The position numbers and the translations under genes were made by a program. Below are positions 46,088 to 55,768 of a stretch of DNA of 64,000 nucleotides, one piece after another. The stretch's first letter is position 1. Every line of letters begins with the position of its first letter. The notes under the pieces were generated by a model. It saw only the letters and a program-made list of their open reading frames with translations. It searched no databases and was not told the DNA's origin. Origin of the DNA: Microvirga puerhi (lineage in GTDB: Bacteria; Pseudomonadota; Alphaproteobacteria; Rhizobiales; Beijerinckiaceae). Location: positions 62,001 through 126,000 of the forward strand of contig NZ_JAIRBM010000013.1 of NCBI RefSeq assembly GCF_020089865.1. Reading direction: 5' to 3'.

Positions 46088-46462
46088 ATGCGCATCACGC
46101 TTGTTTCCACGCTGGTCGCCACGGCCTTCTCTCTGGGCGCCTGCAACAGCAGCCGGACCGAGTCTCCCGTCGTCGCCGCTGCGCCGGCCGCTTTGGCTCC
46201 GGTGCCGGCCGCGCTGGCCTATTCGGGCCCGGTTCTCGGTCCCGACGGTCAATGCCAGGGAGGCGCGACCGGAACGGCAACGGCAATCGAGCCGGGAATC
46301 GGCGAGTGCGATCTCGTGCGCCTCAAGGGCAAGACGCCGACCGACGTCCTCGTGGGCGAAAGCGGCAAGGGCCAGCGTGAGGTGCAGGTGCTCTATTCCG
46401 AACCTGGCGGCCGTGAACTCTACTTCTTCGTCAACAACCGCCTTGATCGGGTCGTGAAATAA
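46088..46462 (+). CDS. putative lipoprotein, unknown function
   Basis: A 124-residue protein with a lipoprotein signal: MRITLVSTLVATAFSLGAC, lipobox SLGAC with Cys19. An Ala/Pro-rich linker follows, then a small domain with QCQGGATGTATAIEPGIGEC and LVGESGKGQREVQVLYSEPG. The motif IGECDLVRLKGKTPTDVLVG resembles small alphaproteobacterial envelope proteins of unknown role. It lies seven bases after the S10 peptidase gene and is likely co-transcribed. Confidence 0.75.
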   Translation: MRITLVSTLVATAFSLGACNSSRTESPVVAAAPAALAPVPAALAYSGPVLGPDGQCQGGATGTATAIEPGIGECDLVRLKGKTPTDVLVGESGKGQREVQVLYSEPGGRELYFFVNNRLDRVVK

Positions 46463-46479
46463 GGCCTGTTACTATTATT

Positions 46480-46629
46480 CCGTCATTCCGGATTGCCGTC
46501 AGGCAAGTCCGGAATCCATAACCGCTGGCGGAGTAGGATAGAGTGCAGCCGAAGCCGTAGCTTCTCATCCTGAAGGGGCTGTTGTTTATGGGTTCCGGGC
46601 TCTCGCTCTCGCTCGCCCCGGAATGACGG
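46480..46629. repeat. 150-bp dispersed palindromic repeat, copy 2
   Basis: It starts CCGTCATTCCGGA and ends CCCCGGAATGACGG, the same terminal inverted repeats as copy 1 at 3221-3369, with shared CCGGAATCCATA and TTTATGGGTTCCGGGCTC. It lies exactly between the convergent lipoprotein and ABC-F genes, ending one base before the ABC-F stop codon. The central part differs from copy 1, so the copies are not recent duplicates. Confidence 0.8.
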
Positions 46630-46630
46630 G

Positions 46631-48508
46631 CTATGCCGTCGCCGCTTCGATTTCACCGCTGACACTCAGCCATTCCTCTTCGACGGCGATGAGCGTCTCG
46701 GCGGCCTCGGCCCGCATCTTGGACAGTTCCGTGGCCTTGGCAGCGTCCTTCTGGAAGGCCGTGCCGTCGGCGAGCGCCGCATCGACCTTTCCGATCACGT
46801 CGGTGAGCTTGGCCATCCGGGCTTCGAGCGTCTCGAGCTTCTTTCGTAAGGGAGCCAGCGCCACCCGCAGTTCGGCTGCCGCACGGCGCTCATCGGTGCG
46901 GGAGGGCGCAGCGCTCTGCTCCCGATCGCCCCGCCGTTCCGGCTCCAGATCGCCGGAAAGCACGAGCTGCCGGTAATCGTCCATGTCGCCGTCGAAGGGT
47001 TTCACGGTGCCGTTGCCAACGACCCACAGGCGGTCGGCGCAGGCCTCGATGAGGAAGCGATCGTGGCTGACCAAGATGACGGCGCCCGTATAGTCGTTGA
47101 TCGCCTCCATCAGCGCCGTCCGGCTGTCGATGTCCAGGTGGTTCGTCGGCTCGTCGAGAATGAGCAGATGTGGGCCTTGGAAGGCCGCCAATCCCATGAG
47201 AAGGCGCGCTTTCTCGCCTCCCGACAAGGCCGAGACGGGAGTGTCCGCTTTGGCGCCCGGGAAGCCGAAGCGGGCGGCCCTGGCGCGCGCCTTGGCAACC
47301 GGCACGTCGGGCATCAGGGCCGCCACGTGCTCGTAGGCGGTGGCGGAGGGGTTCAGCTCATCCACCTGATGCTGGGCGAAATAAGCCACCTCCATTTTGG
47401 TCGGCCAGCGAATGTCGCCCTTGAGAGGAGGGAGCCGTCCGCCCACGAGCTTACAGAAGGTCGACTTACCGTTGCCGTTGGCCCCGAGCAGAGCGATCCG
47501 GTCGTCCGGCTGGATGGTGAGGTTCAGGCGGTCGAGGATCGTCCGCTCCCCATAACCGACGGCGACGCTCTCGACCGCGATGAGCGGCGGAGCGACAGGC
47601 CGCTCCGGACCTGGCAGGTCGAAGGGAAGAACCTCGTCTTCGACAATCGTCGTCACCGGTTCGAGCTTGGCTAATCTCTTGACCCGGGACTGTGCCTGGC
47701 GGGCCTTGGAGGCCTTAGCCTTGAAACGGTCGATGAAGGACTGGAGATGCTTGCGCTCTGCATCCTGTTTCGCCTTCATCTTGGCGGTCAGCTCGCGCTT
47801 CTCGGCGAGCTGCTTTGCAAACGAGGTGTAGCCGCCGCGATAGATCGTGAGCTTCCCGCGGTCGAGATGAAGGATGTGGTTCACGGAGGTGTCGAGCAGC
47901 TCCCGGTCGTGGCTGATGACCAGGACCGTATGGGGATAGCGCCCCAGATAATCATAGAGCCAGAGCGTCCCTTCGAGGTCGAGATAGTTCGTTGGCTCGT
48001 CGAGGAGCAGCAGGTCCGGGGCGGCGAACAGCACGGCGGCCAGGGCGACGCGCATGCGCCAGCCGCCCGAGAAGGACGAACAGGGACGATTCTGGGCCTC
48101 CGCATCGAAGCCGAGGCCATGGAGGATTGCGGCTGCGCGGGCCGGAGCGGAATAGGCGTCGATGTCCATCAGGCGCGTTTCGATCTCGGCGCGCCTCAGC
48201 CCGTCGGCGGTCTCGGCTTCAGCCAGAAGGGTCGTCCGCTCCTTGTCGGCGGCCAGGACGACCTCGATGAGAGTCTCGGGGCCGCCCGGAGCCTCCTGGG
48301 CCACGGCGCCGATTCTCACTCCCCGCGGGAGGGAGATCTCTCCGCTCTCGGGAGCGACCTCTCCCTGCACGATGCGAAAGAGGGTGGTCTTGCCTGCGCC
48401 ATTGCGTCCCACGAGGCCGACCTTGCTGCCTGAGGGGAGGGCGAAGGTGGCCTTGTCGAGAATGATCCGGTCGCCGATGCGATAGGTCAGGTCGTTGACG
48501 TGAAGCAT
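46631..48508 (-). CDS. ABC-F family ATPase (Uup/YheS-like)
   Basis: A 625-residue soluble protein with two ABC domains and no membrane part, a class acting on the ribosome. Domain 1: Walker A GRNGAGKTT, SFSGGWRMRVALA, LLDEPTNYLD. Domain 2: Walker A GANGNGKST, ALSGGEKARLLMG, ILDEPTNHLD. The linker between them (about 235-310) is helical and Lys/Arg-rich, as in the P-site tRNA interaction motif. A C-terminal coiled coil covers about 540-620. The subfamily is not certain. Confidence 0.92.
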   Translation of the reverse strand: MLHVNDLTYRIGDRIILDKATFALPSGSKVGLVGRNGAGKTTLFRIVQGEVAPESGEISLPRGVRIGAVAQEAPGGPETLIEVVLAADKERTTLLAEAETADGLRRAEIETRLMDIDAYSAPARAAAILHGLGFDAEAQNRPCSSFSGGWRMRVALAAVLFAAPDLLLLDEPTNYLDLEGTLWLYDYLGRYPHTVLVISHDRELLDTSVNHILHLDRGKLTIYRGGYTSFAKQLAEKRELTAKMKAKQDAERKHLQSFIDRFKAKASKARQAQSRVKRLAKLEPVTTIVEDEVLPFDLPGPERPVAPPLIAVESVAVGYGERTILDRLNLTIQPDDRIALLGANGNGKSTFCKLVGGRLPPLKGDIRWPTKMEVAYFAQHQVDELNPSATAYEHVAALMPDVPVAKARARAARFGFPGAKADTPVSALSGGEKARLLMGLAAFQGPHLLILDEPTNHLDIDSRTALMEAINDYTGAVILVSHDRFLIEACADRLWVVGNGTVKPFDGDMDDYRQLVLSGDLEPERRGDREQSAAPSRTDERRAAAELRVALAPLRKKLETLEARMAKLTDVIGKVDAALADGTAFQKDAAKATELSKMRAEAAETLIAVEEEWLSVSGEIEAATA

Positions 48509-48614
48509 GGGGCCTTTTGGCTCGGAGACGCTTCCGGCGCAAGGCGGGACTTTCAGACGAGCCCGTCAAACGCCGACCAAAAGCTGAAGCTGGGCCATGG
48601 CTTTCTCTTGACTT

Positions 48615-48632
48615 TGATGGGTAATGCCATCA
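48615..48632. promoter_or_regulatory. inverted repeat upstream of wbpA
   Basis: TGATGG-GTAATG-CCATCA, 108-125 bp upstream of the wbpA ATG, just after a promoter-like CTTGACTT. A possible operator in the 231-bp region shared with the divergent ABC-F gene. No regulator can be assigned. Confidence 0.35.
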
Positions 48633-48739
48633 CAGACACCGCCAAAATAAGGACGCTGTCTTTACCCGCTCCGCGACCGGCGGATAGTTTCGATTTCGTG
48701 GGCCAGAGGCTGCGTAAGGGGTTAGTCAGGAGCCTGAAA

Positions 48740-50104
48740 ATGCATGCAAATCGCGCGGTGAAGACCGATGCGTCGCCCGTGAATGTTGCTGAGCTGGTTG
48801 CGAGCTTCAAGGCCCGTAAGGCACGAATCGGCATCGTCGGCCTGGGTTACGTTGGTATTCCCTTGGCCCTGGCGGCCACGAAGGCGGGCTTCACCGTCCT
48901 CGGCTTCGACATCGACGCTCCCCGCGTCGATCAGCTGAATCGGGGCGAGAGCTTCATCAAACACATTCCGGCTGCCACGATCGGCGAGGCCGTGAACAGC
49001 GGCAAGTTCCAGGCAACAGCCGATTTCGACCGCCTGGCCGAGCCGGACGCCATCCTGATCGCCGTCCCCACCCCCCTGACCCGCCACCGCGAGCCTGATC
49101 TCTCCTATGTGGAGAACACCGCGCGGGCCATCGCGCCGCGTCTGCGGAAGGGGCAGCTCGTCGTTCTCGAGTCCACCACCTATCCGGGCACGACCGACGA
49201 AGTGATCAAGCCGATCTTCGAGGCGACGGGCCTGAAGAGCGGCGAGGACTTCTTCCTGGCCTTCTCGCCCGAGCGTGAGGACCCGGGCAATCCGGATTTC
49301 GGCACCTCGACGATCCCGAAGGTCGTGGGCGGCGACGGAGCGGATGCCCTGGCCCTGGCCGAGGCGCTCTACAGCCAGCTCATCGTGAAGACCGTTCCCG
49401 TCTCGTCGGCCGCGACCGCCGAGGCCGTGAAGCTGACGGAAAACATCTTCCGTGCCGTCAATATCGCCCTCGTGAACGAGCTGAAGGTGGTCTATGCCGC
49501 CATGGGCATCGACGTGTGGGAGGTGATCGACGCCGCCAAGACCAAGCCGTTCGGCTTCATGCCGTTCTATCCCGGCCCGGGTCTCGGTGGTCACTGCATC
49601 CCGATCGACCCCTTCTATCTGACCTGGAAGGCGCGCGAGTACGATATCGCGACCCGCTTCATCGAGCTCGCCGGCCAGATCAACACCCGGATGCCGTACT
49701 ACGTGGTCAACAAGCTCGCCGAGGCTGTCGATCGCAGCGGCAAGGCCTTCACCGGTTCGAAAATTCTGCTCCTCGGCATCGCCTATAAGAAGAACGTCGA
49801 TGACATGCGCGAGAGCCCGTCGCTGAAGCTCATCGAGCTGATCGAAGGCCGTGGCGCGCACGTCGATTACTACGACCCCTACATTCCGGTCATTCCGCCG
49901 ACCCGCGAGCACGCGGAGCTGGCCGGCCGCAAGTCGACCGCCCTCGATGCGAAGACGCTTGCAGGATACGACGCGGTCCTGATCGCAACGGATCACGACA
50001 ACGTCGACTACAAGCTGGTGGTCGATCACGCCAAGGTCGTCGTGGACACACGCAATGCCTGCGTCCGCGCCGGCATCCCGGAAGGTCGGGTCATCAAGGC
50101 CTGA
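48740..50104 (+). CDS. wbpA: UDP-N-acetylglucosamine 6-dehydrogenase (WbpA-like)
   Basis: A 454-residue nucleotide-sugar dehydrogenase oxidising UDP-GlcNAc to UDP-GlcNAcA. The NAD site is [17 protein letters not shown], the catalytic Cys is in [14 protein letters not shown], with [14 protein letters not shown] [13 protein letters not shown] and [17 protein letters not shown] downstream. The ATG at 48740 follows AGGAGCCTGAAA. The following two genes supply the next steps of the WbpA-B-E-D route, which favours UDP-GlcNAc over UDP-Glc as substrate. Confidence 0.92.
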   Translation: MHANRAVKTDASPVNVAELVASFKARKARIGIVGLGYVGIPLALAATKAGFTVLGFDIDAPRVDQLNRGESFIKHIPAATIGEAVNSGKFQATADFDRLAEPDAILIAVPTPLTRHREPDLSYVENTARAIAPRLRKGQLVVLESTTYPGTTDEVIKPIFEATGLKSGEDFFLAFSPEREDPGNPDFGTSTIPKVVGGDGADALALAEALYSQLIVKTVPVSSAATAEAVKLTENIFRAVNIALVNELKVVYAAMGIDVWEVIDAAKTKPFGFMPFYPGPGLGGHCIPIDPFYLTWKAREYDIATRFIELAGQINTRMPYYVVNKLAEAVDRSGKAFTGSKILLLGIAYKKNVDDMRESPSLKLIELIEGRGAHVDYYDPYIPVIPPTREHAELAGRKSTALDAKTLAGYDAVLIATDHDNVDYKLVVDHAKVVVDTRNACVRAGIPEGRVIKA

Positions 50105-50141
50105 CCTCTTTCATTTTCAAGAAAAAGAACGAACAAGGCAT

Positions 50142-51737
50142 ATGACGATGGCAAGCGATATTCGCGTAGCGGTGGTCGGTTGCGGCTATTGGGGCAAGAA
50201 CCTCGTCCGCAACTTCGCCGAACTCGGGGCGCTGGAGGCTCTGGTCGATGCCCATCAGCCGACCGTCGAGGCGTTGATCGCCAAACACGGCGGGCGCGCC
50301 CTCGGTTTCGAGGCCGCCCTGGCAGATCCGGGCATTCATGCGGTTGCCATCGCGGCCCCTGCGGCGCTCCACTACAAGCTGGCGAAGCAGGCTCTCGAGG
50401 CAGGCAAGCACGTCTTCGTCGAAAAGCCGCTGGCTCTCGAAGTGAACGAGGCCAAGGAGCTCTGCGCCCTGGCCGAGCGGCTCGACCGGCGCCTCATGGT
50501 CGGCCACCTGCTCCAATATCATCCGATCTTCCTCGAGCTGAAGACGCTCGTGCGCGAGGGCAAGCTCGGACGCCTGCAATATGTCTATTCGAACCGGCTC
50601 AACCTCGGGAAAATCCGGCGGGAAGAGGACATTCTCTGGTCCTTCGCTCCGCATGACCTGTCCATGATCCTGTCGCTGATCGGCAGCGAGCCGGAGAAGG
50701 TCGAAGCGGTCGGCGGCTATTACCTGCATGATGCCATCGCCGACGTGACGACCACGCATCTCGCTTTCCCGGGCGGCGAGCGCGCGCACGTCTTCGTGTC
50801 CTGGCTGCATCCTTTCAAGGAACAGAAGCTCGTCGTCGTCGGCTCCGAGGCGATGGCCGTGTTCGACGATGGCGAGGCCTGGGACCGCAAGCTGCTGCTC
50901 TACCCGCACAAGGTGGAGTGGAAGGACAACATGCCGGTGCCGGTGAAGGCCGACGCCATTCCGGTGAGCGTGCCTCAGGACGAGCCTCTGAAGCAGGAAT
51001 GCCTGCACTTCATCGAATGCGTGCGCAGCGGCGCGACCCCACGCACTGACGGACGCGAAGGCCTGCGGGTTCTCTCGGTTCTCTCGCGGGCAGCGGAATC
51101 CCTGGCTCAGGCCCGTGGCAATGGTGCTTCCACAGCGGCGCCGGCGGCGAAGCCGCGGGTCGCCAAGCATTATCCCGGCGTCACCGTTCATGAATCCGCC
51201 TATGTCGATCCCGGTGTCGAGATCGGCGAGGGGACGAAGATCTGGCACTTCAGCCACATCCTCGGCAACGTCACCCTCGGCAAGAACGTGAATATCGGCC
51301 AGAACGTCGTGATCGGCCCGAAGGTCGTGGTCGGCAACAACGTCAAGATTCAGAACAACGTCTCTGTCTACGAAGGCGTGACCCTCGAGGACGGCGTGTT
51401 CTGCGGACCGTCCTGCGTGTTCACGAACGTGAACAATCCCCGCTCCGAGATCGCCCGGAAATCCGAGTACCGGCCGACCCTGGTGAAGCGCGGCGCCTCC
51501 ATCGGCGCCAATGCCACCATCGTCTGCGGGCACACTCTCGGCGAGTATTCCTTCATCGCCGCCGGTGCGGTAGTGGCGAAGGACGTTCCTGCGTTCGCGC
51601 TGATGGCCGGTGTTCCGGCCAAGCGCATTGGCTGGATGAGCCATGTGGGCGCCAAGCTCGGCCCCGACCTCGTCTGCCCTGAAACTGGCCGTCGCTACCG
51701 TGAGACCGGCCCCAACACCCTTGAGGAGATTGCGTGA
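50142..51737 (+). CDS. fused UDP-GlcNAcA 3-dehydrogenase and N-acetyltransferase (WbpB-WbpD fusion)
   Basis: A 531-residue fusion. Residues 1-335 form a Gfo/Idh/MocA oxidoreductase ([35 protein letters not shown]), matching WbpB, which oxidises C3 of UDP-GlcNAcA. An Ala/Pro linker (about 340-355) leads to a left-handed beta-helix acetyltransferase (about 360-510: [59 protein letters not shown]) matching WbpD. In Pseudomonas these are separate genes acting before and after the aminotransferase step. The start ATG follows AAAAAGAACGAACAAGGCAT; an ATG at 50148 is an alternative. Confidence 0.88.
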   Translation: MTMASDIRVAVVGCGYWGKNLVRNFAELGALEALVDAHQPTVEALIAKHGGRALGFEAALADPGIHAVAIAAPAALHYKLAKQALEAGKHVFVEKPLALEVNEAKELCALAERLDRRLMVGHLLQYHPIFLELKTLVREGKLGRLQYVYSNRLNLGKIRREEDILWSFAPHDLSMILSLIGSEPEKVEAVGGYYLHDAIADVTTTHLAFPGGERAHVFVSWLHPFKEQKLVVVGSEAMAVFDDGEAWDRKLLLYPHKVEWKDNMPVPVKADAIPVSVPQDEPLKQECLHFIECVRSGATPRTDGREGLRVLSVLSRAAESLAQARGNGASTAAPAAKPRVAKHYPGVTVHESAYVDPGVEIGEGTKIWHFSHILGNVTLGKNVNIGQNVVIGPKVVVGNNVKIQNNVSVYEGVTLEDGVFCGPSCVFTNVNNPRSEIARKSEYRPTLVKRGASIGANATIVCGHTLGEYSFIAAGAVVAKDVPAFALMAGVPAKRIGWMSHVGAKLGPDLVCPETGRRYRETGPNTLEEIA

Positions 51738-52891
51738 TGTCGGAACCGATTGCCTTCATTGACCTGGCTGCCCAGCGCAACCGCATCGGCTCCGCCATGG
51801 ACGAAGCCATCCTGCGCGTCGTCAATCACGGCGGCTACATCATGGGCCCCGAGGTCAAGGCGCTGGAAGCCGATCTTTCCGCCTTCTGCGGCGCCAAGCA
51901 TGTGATCTCCTGCGCCAACGGCACGGATGCGCTGCTCATGGTGCTGATGGCGAAGGGCGTGAAGCAGGGCGACGCCGTCCTCTGCCCGAGCTTCACCTTC
52001 GCCGCCACGGCGGAAGTGGTCGCGCAGGTCAACGCGACACCGATCTTCGTCGACGTTCAGGAAGATACGTTCAACCTCGACATGGTCAGCCTCGAGGCGG
52101 GCCTGAAGACCGCCAAGAAGCTCGGCCTCAACCCTGTCGGCGTGATTCCCGTCGATCTCTTCGGCCTGCCGGCCGATTACGATCCGATCGAGGCTTTCTG
52201 CAAGCGCGAGGGCCTGTGGCTCATGTGCGATGCGGCGCAGAGCTTCGGCGCGAGCTACAAGGGCCGTAACGTCGGTGTGATCGGCGATTGCACCACCACC
52301 AGCTTCTTCCCGGCGAAGCCGCTGGGCTGCTACGGCGACGGCGGCGCGATCTTCACCAATGACGACGAGCTCGCCACAATCCTGCGCTCGATCCGCGTTC
52401 ACGGTCAGGGCACCGAGAAGTACGACAACGTCCGCATCGGCATGAACGGCCGTCTCGACACCATGCAGGCCGCCGTGCTGATCGAGAAGCTCAAGATCTT
52501 CGCGAGCGAGATCGAGGCACGCAACCGCGTGGCGAAGTACTACAACGACAACCTGCGCCACGTCGCTGTCGTCCCGGAGATTCCGGAGGGCTATACCTCG
52601 GTCTGGGCGCAGTACACCCTGCGGATGGCGGGCTTCAACCGCGAGCAATTCCAGGCCGATCTCAAGGCCGCGGGCGTTCCGACTGCTGTCTACTATCCGA
52701 AGCCGCTCAACCAGCAGACGGCCTACAAGGGCTATCCGGTTGCCGGCAATGGCGTGCCGGTCTCCGAGCGCCTGGCGGCTGAGGTCGTGAGCCTGCCCAT
52801 GCATCCCTACCTCACCACCGAGGTGCAGGATCGGATCATCGCGGCCGTTAAGGACGCCTTGGTGAAGCAGCGCAAGGTCGCTGCCGAGTAA
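51737..52891 (+). CDS. wbpE: UDP-3-oxo sugar aminotransferase (WbpE-like, DegT/DnrJ/EryC1 family)
   Basis: A 384-residue PLP enzyme. The PLP lysine is in SFFPAKPLGCYGDGGAIFT, with LMCDAAQSFGASYKG as the phosphate/ring-contact region and SCANGTDALLMVLMAKG near residue 60. IRVHGQGTEKYDNVRIGMNG is a strong WbpE-type block. It aminates the 3-keto sugar made by the WbpB half upstream. The ATG overlaps the previous stop by one base (TGATG). A strong terminator follows, closing a three-gene operon. Confidence 0.92.
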   Translation: MSEPIAFIDLAAQRNRIGSAMDEAILRVVNHGGYIMGPEVKALEADLSAFCGAKHVISCANGTDALLMVLMAKGVKQGDAVLCPSFTFAATAEVVAQVNATPIFVDVQEDTFNLDMVSLEAGLKTAKKLGLNPVGVIPVDLFGLPADYDPIEAFCKREGLWLMCDAAQSFGASYKGRNVGVIGDCTTTSFFPAKPLGCYGDGGAIFTNDDELATILRSIRVHGQGTEKYDNVRIGMNGRLDTMQAAVLIEKLKIFASEIEARNRVAKYYNDNLRHVAVVPEIPEGYTSVWAQYTLRMAGFNREQFQADLKAAGVPTAVYYPKPLNQQTAYKGYPVAGNGVPVSERLAAEVVSLPMHPYLTTEVQDRIIAAVKDALVKQRKVAAE

Positions 52892-52914
52892 GATTTTCGA
52901 CCAGATTTTTCGAC

Positions 52915-52940
52915 AAAGGGCCGGGTTCTCCCGGCCCTTT
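52915..52940 (+). terminator. wbp operon terminator
   Basis: AAAGGGCCGGG-TTCT-CCCGGCCCTTT, a perfect 11-bp stem beginning 24 bases after the wbpE stop; the T-run is short (TTTCC). Confidence 0.85.
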
Positions 52941-53022
52941 CCATTTGACGTTACAATATTTGACCCTAGCTTGGCCCTAACTTACTGCTATGAAGGCAGA
53001 ACGGTCGGTAAGGGGGTCGAAA

Positions 53023-53709
53023 ATGCTGCGGCTTTCTAGCGTTCAGCTCTTCAAGGATCTGGGACTCGATCTTGCGCCCTACGAGAGCCGCGCCCATTGG
53101 CACCGGTTCGATCCGGAAGAAATCCTCGTCGACTTCGACGATCTGTCGACGGACGTCTATTTTCTCCTTGCTGGTGAAGTCCGGGTGCTCATGCGCACCG
53201 CCTCCGGCAAGGAGGTCATTCTCGACGAGATGAAATCGGGGGAGCTCTTCGGAGAATTGGCAGCTCTCGACGGAATCAAGCGCTCCGCCAACGTGACGGC
53301 GCTCACGAAGGGGGAAGCCTGCGTCATGCCGGCTCCCGTTTTCCGGGAGCTGGTCTTCTCCAATACCAAGATTGCGGAGCGCCTGTTCTGCCTCATGGCG
53401 TCGCGCATCCGCGAACTCAACGCCCGCTTCGTCGAGCAGACCGTTCTCGATCTGCGGCATCGGCTCTATTCCGAGCTCCTGCGCCTTTCCATCCCCCGGT
53501 CCGACCATCAGGGGGAGCGGGTGATCACGCCGCCGCCCTTCCATCACATCATGGCCGCGCGCATCGGTTGCCGCCGGGAACAGGTGACCCGCGAATTCAC
53601 GATGATGTCTCATGAAGGTCTGATCGAGCGCACCCGGGGCGCTTTGATCCTGCGTCAGCCCGAAGTGCTCAAGGCCCGGGTCGCCGAGGCCCTGCGCGAA
53701 GATGCCTGA
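53023..53709 (+). CDS. Crp/Fnr-family transcriptional regulator
   Basis: A 228-residue regulator. The cyclic-nucleotide-type beta-roll (GEVRVLMRTASGKEVILDEM, SGELFGELAALDGIKRSANV) is followed by a dimer helix and a C-terminal HTH (AARIGCRREQVTREFTMMSHEG). No Fnr-type cysteine cluster is seen. I prefer the ATG at 53023, preceded by AAGGGGGT. An upstream ATG at 52990 has no ribosome site and would lie at or before the start of a transcript from the promoter-like TTGACC-N17-TACTGC (52960-52988). Targets are unknown. Confidence 0.85.
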   Translation: MLRLSSVQLFKDLGLDLAPYESRAHWHRFDPEEILVDFDDLSTDVYFLLAGEVRVLMRTASGKEVILDEMKSGELFGELAALDGIKRSANVTALTKGEACVMPAPVFRELVFSNTKIAERLFCLMASRIRELNARFVEQTVLDLRHRLYSELLRLSIPRSDHQGERVITPPPFHHIMAARIGCRREQVTREFTMMSHEGLIERTRGALILRQPEVLKARVAEALREDA

Positions 53710-53737
53710 CTTTTGTTAGAACAAGGCCTGGCTAAGC

Positions 53738-54406
53738 TCAGGCCTTGCTTTGCTGTGAAGAAGCCGCTTTCGGCCCATAGGCGGCAAAGAAGACCCTTAA
53801 TGCGTTGTCGACATGCTTCCTGATCTCGTCCTCGGTCGGGCGCGGTCCTGCGGCGAAGAGCAGGCGGCGCATCACCGAAGACTGGCAGAGGTCGAGGAAA
53901 TGCTGGGCCGCGACGGTGGTGTCCTCGATGTTCAACCGTCCGGCCTGTACCTGCCGATCGAGATAATCCTTCAGGCGGGCGATTCCCCGGCAGGGACCGG
54001 CCTCGTAGAACATCCGGCCAAGCTCCGGGAGCTTGTTCGCGGCACCGATGACCATGCGGACGGATGAGATGTGCTCCGGGTCACCCATATGGCTCATGAA
54101 GCTGACGCCGAGATGGGCCAGGACGGATCTAACATCCGGATTGTCCGCGTCGATCTGGAACAGAACCTCGGCAAGGCTCTGCTTCTTCTCGATGGTCAGG
54201 GCTGCGAACAGAGCTTCCTTGCTGCTGAAATAGACGTAAAGGGTTCCTTTCGAGACCCCCGCAGCCTTGGCGATTTCTCCCATGCTGGCGCCGTCGAAGC
54301 CTTCGGCCAGGAAGACCTGGCGGGCCCCTTCTAGAATCTGGCGGCGTTTGGCGCTGTCGCCGTCCTCAAGGACAGCCGGCTCCGGCGCGACATCGAACGT
54401 ACTCAT
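53738..54406 (-). CDS. TetR-family repressor of the adjacent efflux operon
   Basis: A 222-residue TetR regulator with the HTH RRQILEGARQVFLAEGFDGA and IAKAAGVSKGTLYVYFSSKE. The C-terminal domain resembles those of AcrR-like efflux regulators. It is divergent from emrA with a perfect 21-bp dyad between the genes. The expected role is drug- or metabolite-responsive repression of itself and emrAB. Confidence 0.88.
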   Translation of the reverse strand: MSTFDVAPEPAVLEDGDSAKRRQILEGARQVFLAEGFDGASMGEIAKAAGVSKGTLYVYFSSKEALFAALTIEKKQSLAEVLFQIDADNPDVRSVLAHLGVSFMSHMGDPEHISSVRMVIGAANKLPELGRMFYEAGPCRGIARLKDYLDRQVQAGRLNIEDTTVAAQHFLDLCQSSVMRRLLFAAGPRPTEDEIRKHVDNALRVFFAAYGPKAASSQQSKA

Positions 54407-54440
54407 GTGTGTTTTGTCACCTCCGTCCTCCGCTTTGCCA

Positions 54441-54461
54441 TTGACCGAACCGTTCAGTCAA
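54441..54461. promoter_or_regulatory. TetR operator between tetR and emrA
   Basis: The 21-bp site has arms TTGAC-n-GAAC and GTTC-n-GTCAA around one central base, perfect over nine paired positions per arm. It lies 35 bp from the regulator's start and 87 bp upstream of emrA. Confidence 0.8.
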
Positions 54462-54547
54462 TCCATATAGGGGTCACTAAAGAGAGTTTCCAGTGCGCGC
54501 AGCGCTGCGGCGAAGAGAGCCGCCCGCGCACTAAGGTTTGGCAGAAC

Positions 54548-55741
54548 ATGGCATATCGCGACGAAGACAACCGTTCCAAGGGCGAGGGTCCTTCTCCGCA
54601 GGTGGACAAGGCTCCGGAGGCTACACCTGCGCCGCAGAGCGCTGCCGCAGCTCCCGCGATGACGCCGAAGGGGAAGGGCAAATCCCGGGTTGGAAAGAAG
54701 CCGATCATTCTGGCGGTCCTCCTCGCGGCCTTAGGGTTCGGCGGTTACGAAGGCTACAATTGGTGGAAGACCGGTCGCTTCATAATCTCGACCGATGATG
54801 CCTATGTGCAGGCCGATATTACCATCATGTCCGCCAAGATCTCGGGTTATATCGCGTCTGTGGCGGTGACCAACAACCAGAGCGTCAAGGCCGGCGATCT
54901 GGTCGCCAAGATCGACGACGGCGATTACCGCCTGGCCCTGCAATCCGCCAAGGACAAGCTCGCGACTCAGCAGAGCGCCGTGTCCCGTATCGGTCGCCAG
55001 ATCGACGCTGCCCAGGCCTCCGTCGCCCAGGCTGAAGCCCAGGTCGCGGCCGCTCAGGCCGATGCGGAGCGCGCCGCCGGAGATTTCGCCCGCCAACAGC
55101 AGCTCGCCCAGTCCAACTATGCCAGCAAGGCCACCTACGAGACCGCCAAGGCTGAGCGTGATCGCACGCTGGCGAATGTCCGTAGCGCCGAGGCCGCGTT
55201 CTCTCTGGCCAAGGCCAATGTGGACGTGCTGTCGGCGCAGCAGGTCGAAGCGCAGCGGTCCGTTGCGGAGCAGCAGACCGCCGTCGACAAGGCGGAGCGC
55301 GACCTGTCCTTCACGGAGATCCGCGCACCCGTCGATGGCGTCATCGGCAACAAGGCCGTCGAGGTCGGCACTTATGTGCAGCCGGGCGCCCGTCTTGCGG
55401 CTCTCGTGCCGCTGCACAGCGTTCACGTGGATGCCAACTTCAAGGAGACCCAGCTTGCCGCGCTGAAGCCGGGCCAGAAGGTCCACGTGGAAGTCGATGC
55501 CTTCCCGGATTCGGACATCATCGGCACCGTCGAGAGCGTTGCGCCGGCCTCCGGTGCCGTATTCAGCCTCCTGCCGCCGGAGAATGCCACCGGCAACTTC
55601 ACCAAGATCGTGCAGCGCGTTCCCGTCCGCATCACGGTCAGCGACGAGGCTGCCCAGAAGGGCATGCTGCGTCCCGGCCTGTCGGTCGTCGTCAGCGTAG
55701 ACACGCGCGAATCGGCGCCGAGCCAGACCGCTCAGCGCTAA
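54548..55741 (+). CDS. emrA: EmrA-type multidrug efflux periplasmic adaptor
   Basis: A 397-residue membrane-fusion protein. The Pro/Ala-rich cytosolic start is followed by one membrane segment (about 50-68: IILAVLLAALGFGGYEGYNW). The lipoyl half-motifs are STDDAYVQADITIMSAKISG and EIRAPVDGVIGNKAVEVGTY, flanking a long coiled-coil hairpin (about 120-260). VHVDANFKETQLAALKPGQ is the beta-barrel part. It works with EmrB, encoded 27 bp downstream. Confidence 0.93.
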   Translation: MAYRDEDNRSKGEGPSPQVDKAPEATPAPQSAAAAPAMTPKGKGKSRVGKKPIILAVLLAALGFGGYEGYNWWKTGRFIISTDDAYVQADITIMSAKISGYIASVAVTNNQSVKAGDLVAKIDDGDYRLALQSAKDKLATQQSAVSRIGRQIDAAQASVAQAEAQVAAAQADAERAAGDFARQQQLAQSNYASKATYETAKAERDRTLANVRSAEAAFSLAKANVDVLSAQQVEAQRSVAEQQTAVDKAERDLSFTEIRAPVDGVIGNKAVEVGTYVQPGARLAALVPLHSVHVDANFKETQLAALKPGQKVHVEVDAFPDSDIIGTVESVAPASGAVFSLLPPENATGNFTKIVQRVPVRITVSDEAAQKGMLRPGLSVVVSVDTRESAPSQTAQR

Positions 55742-55768
55742 CCTGAACGCAAAACGAGAAACGCCCCC

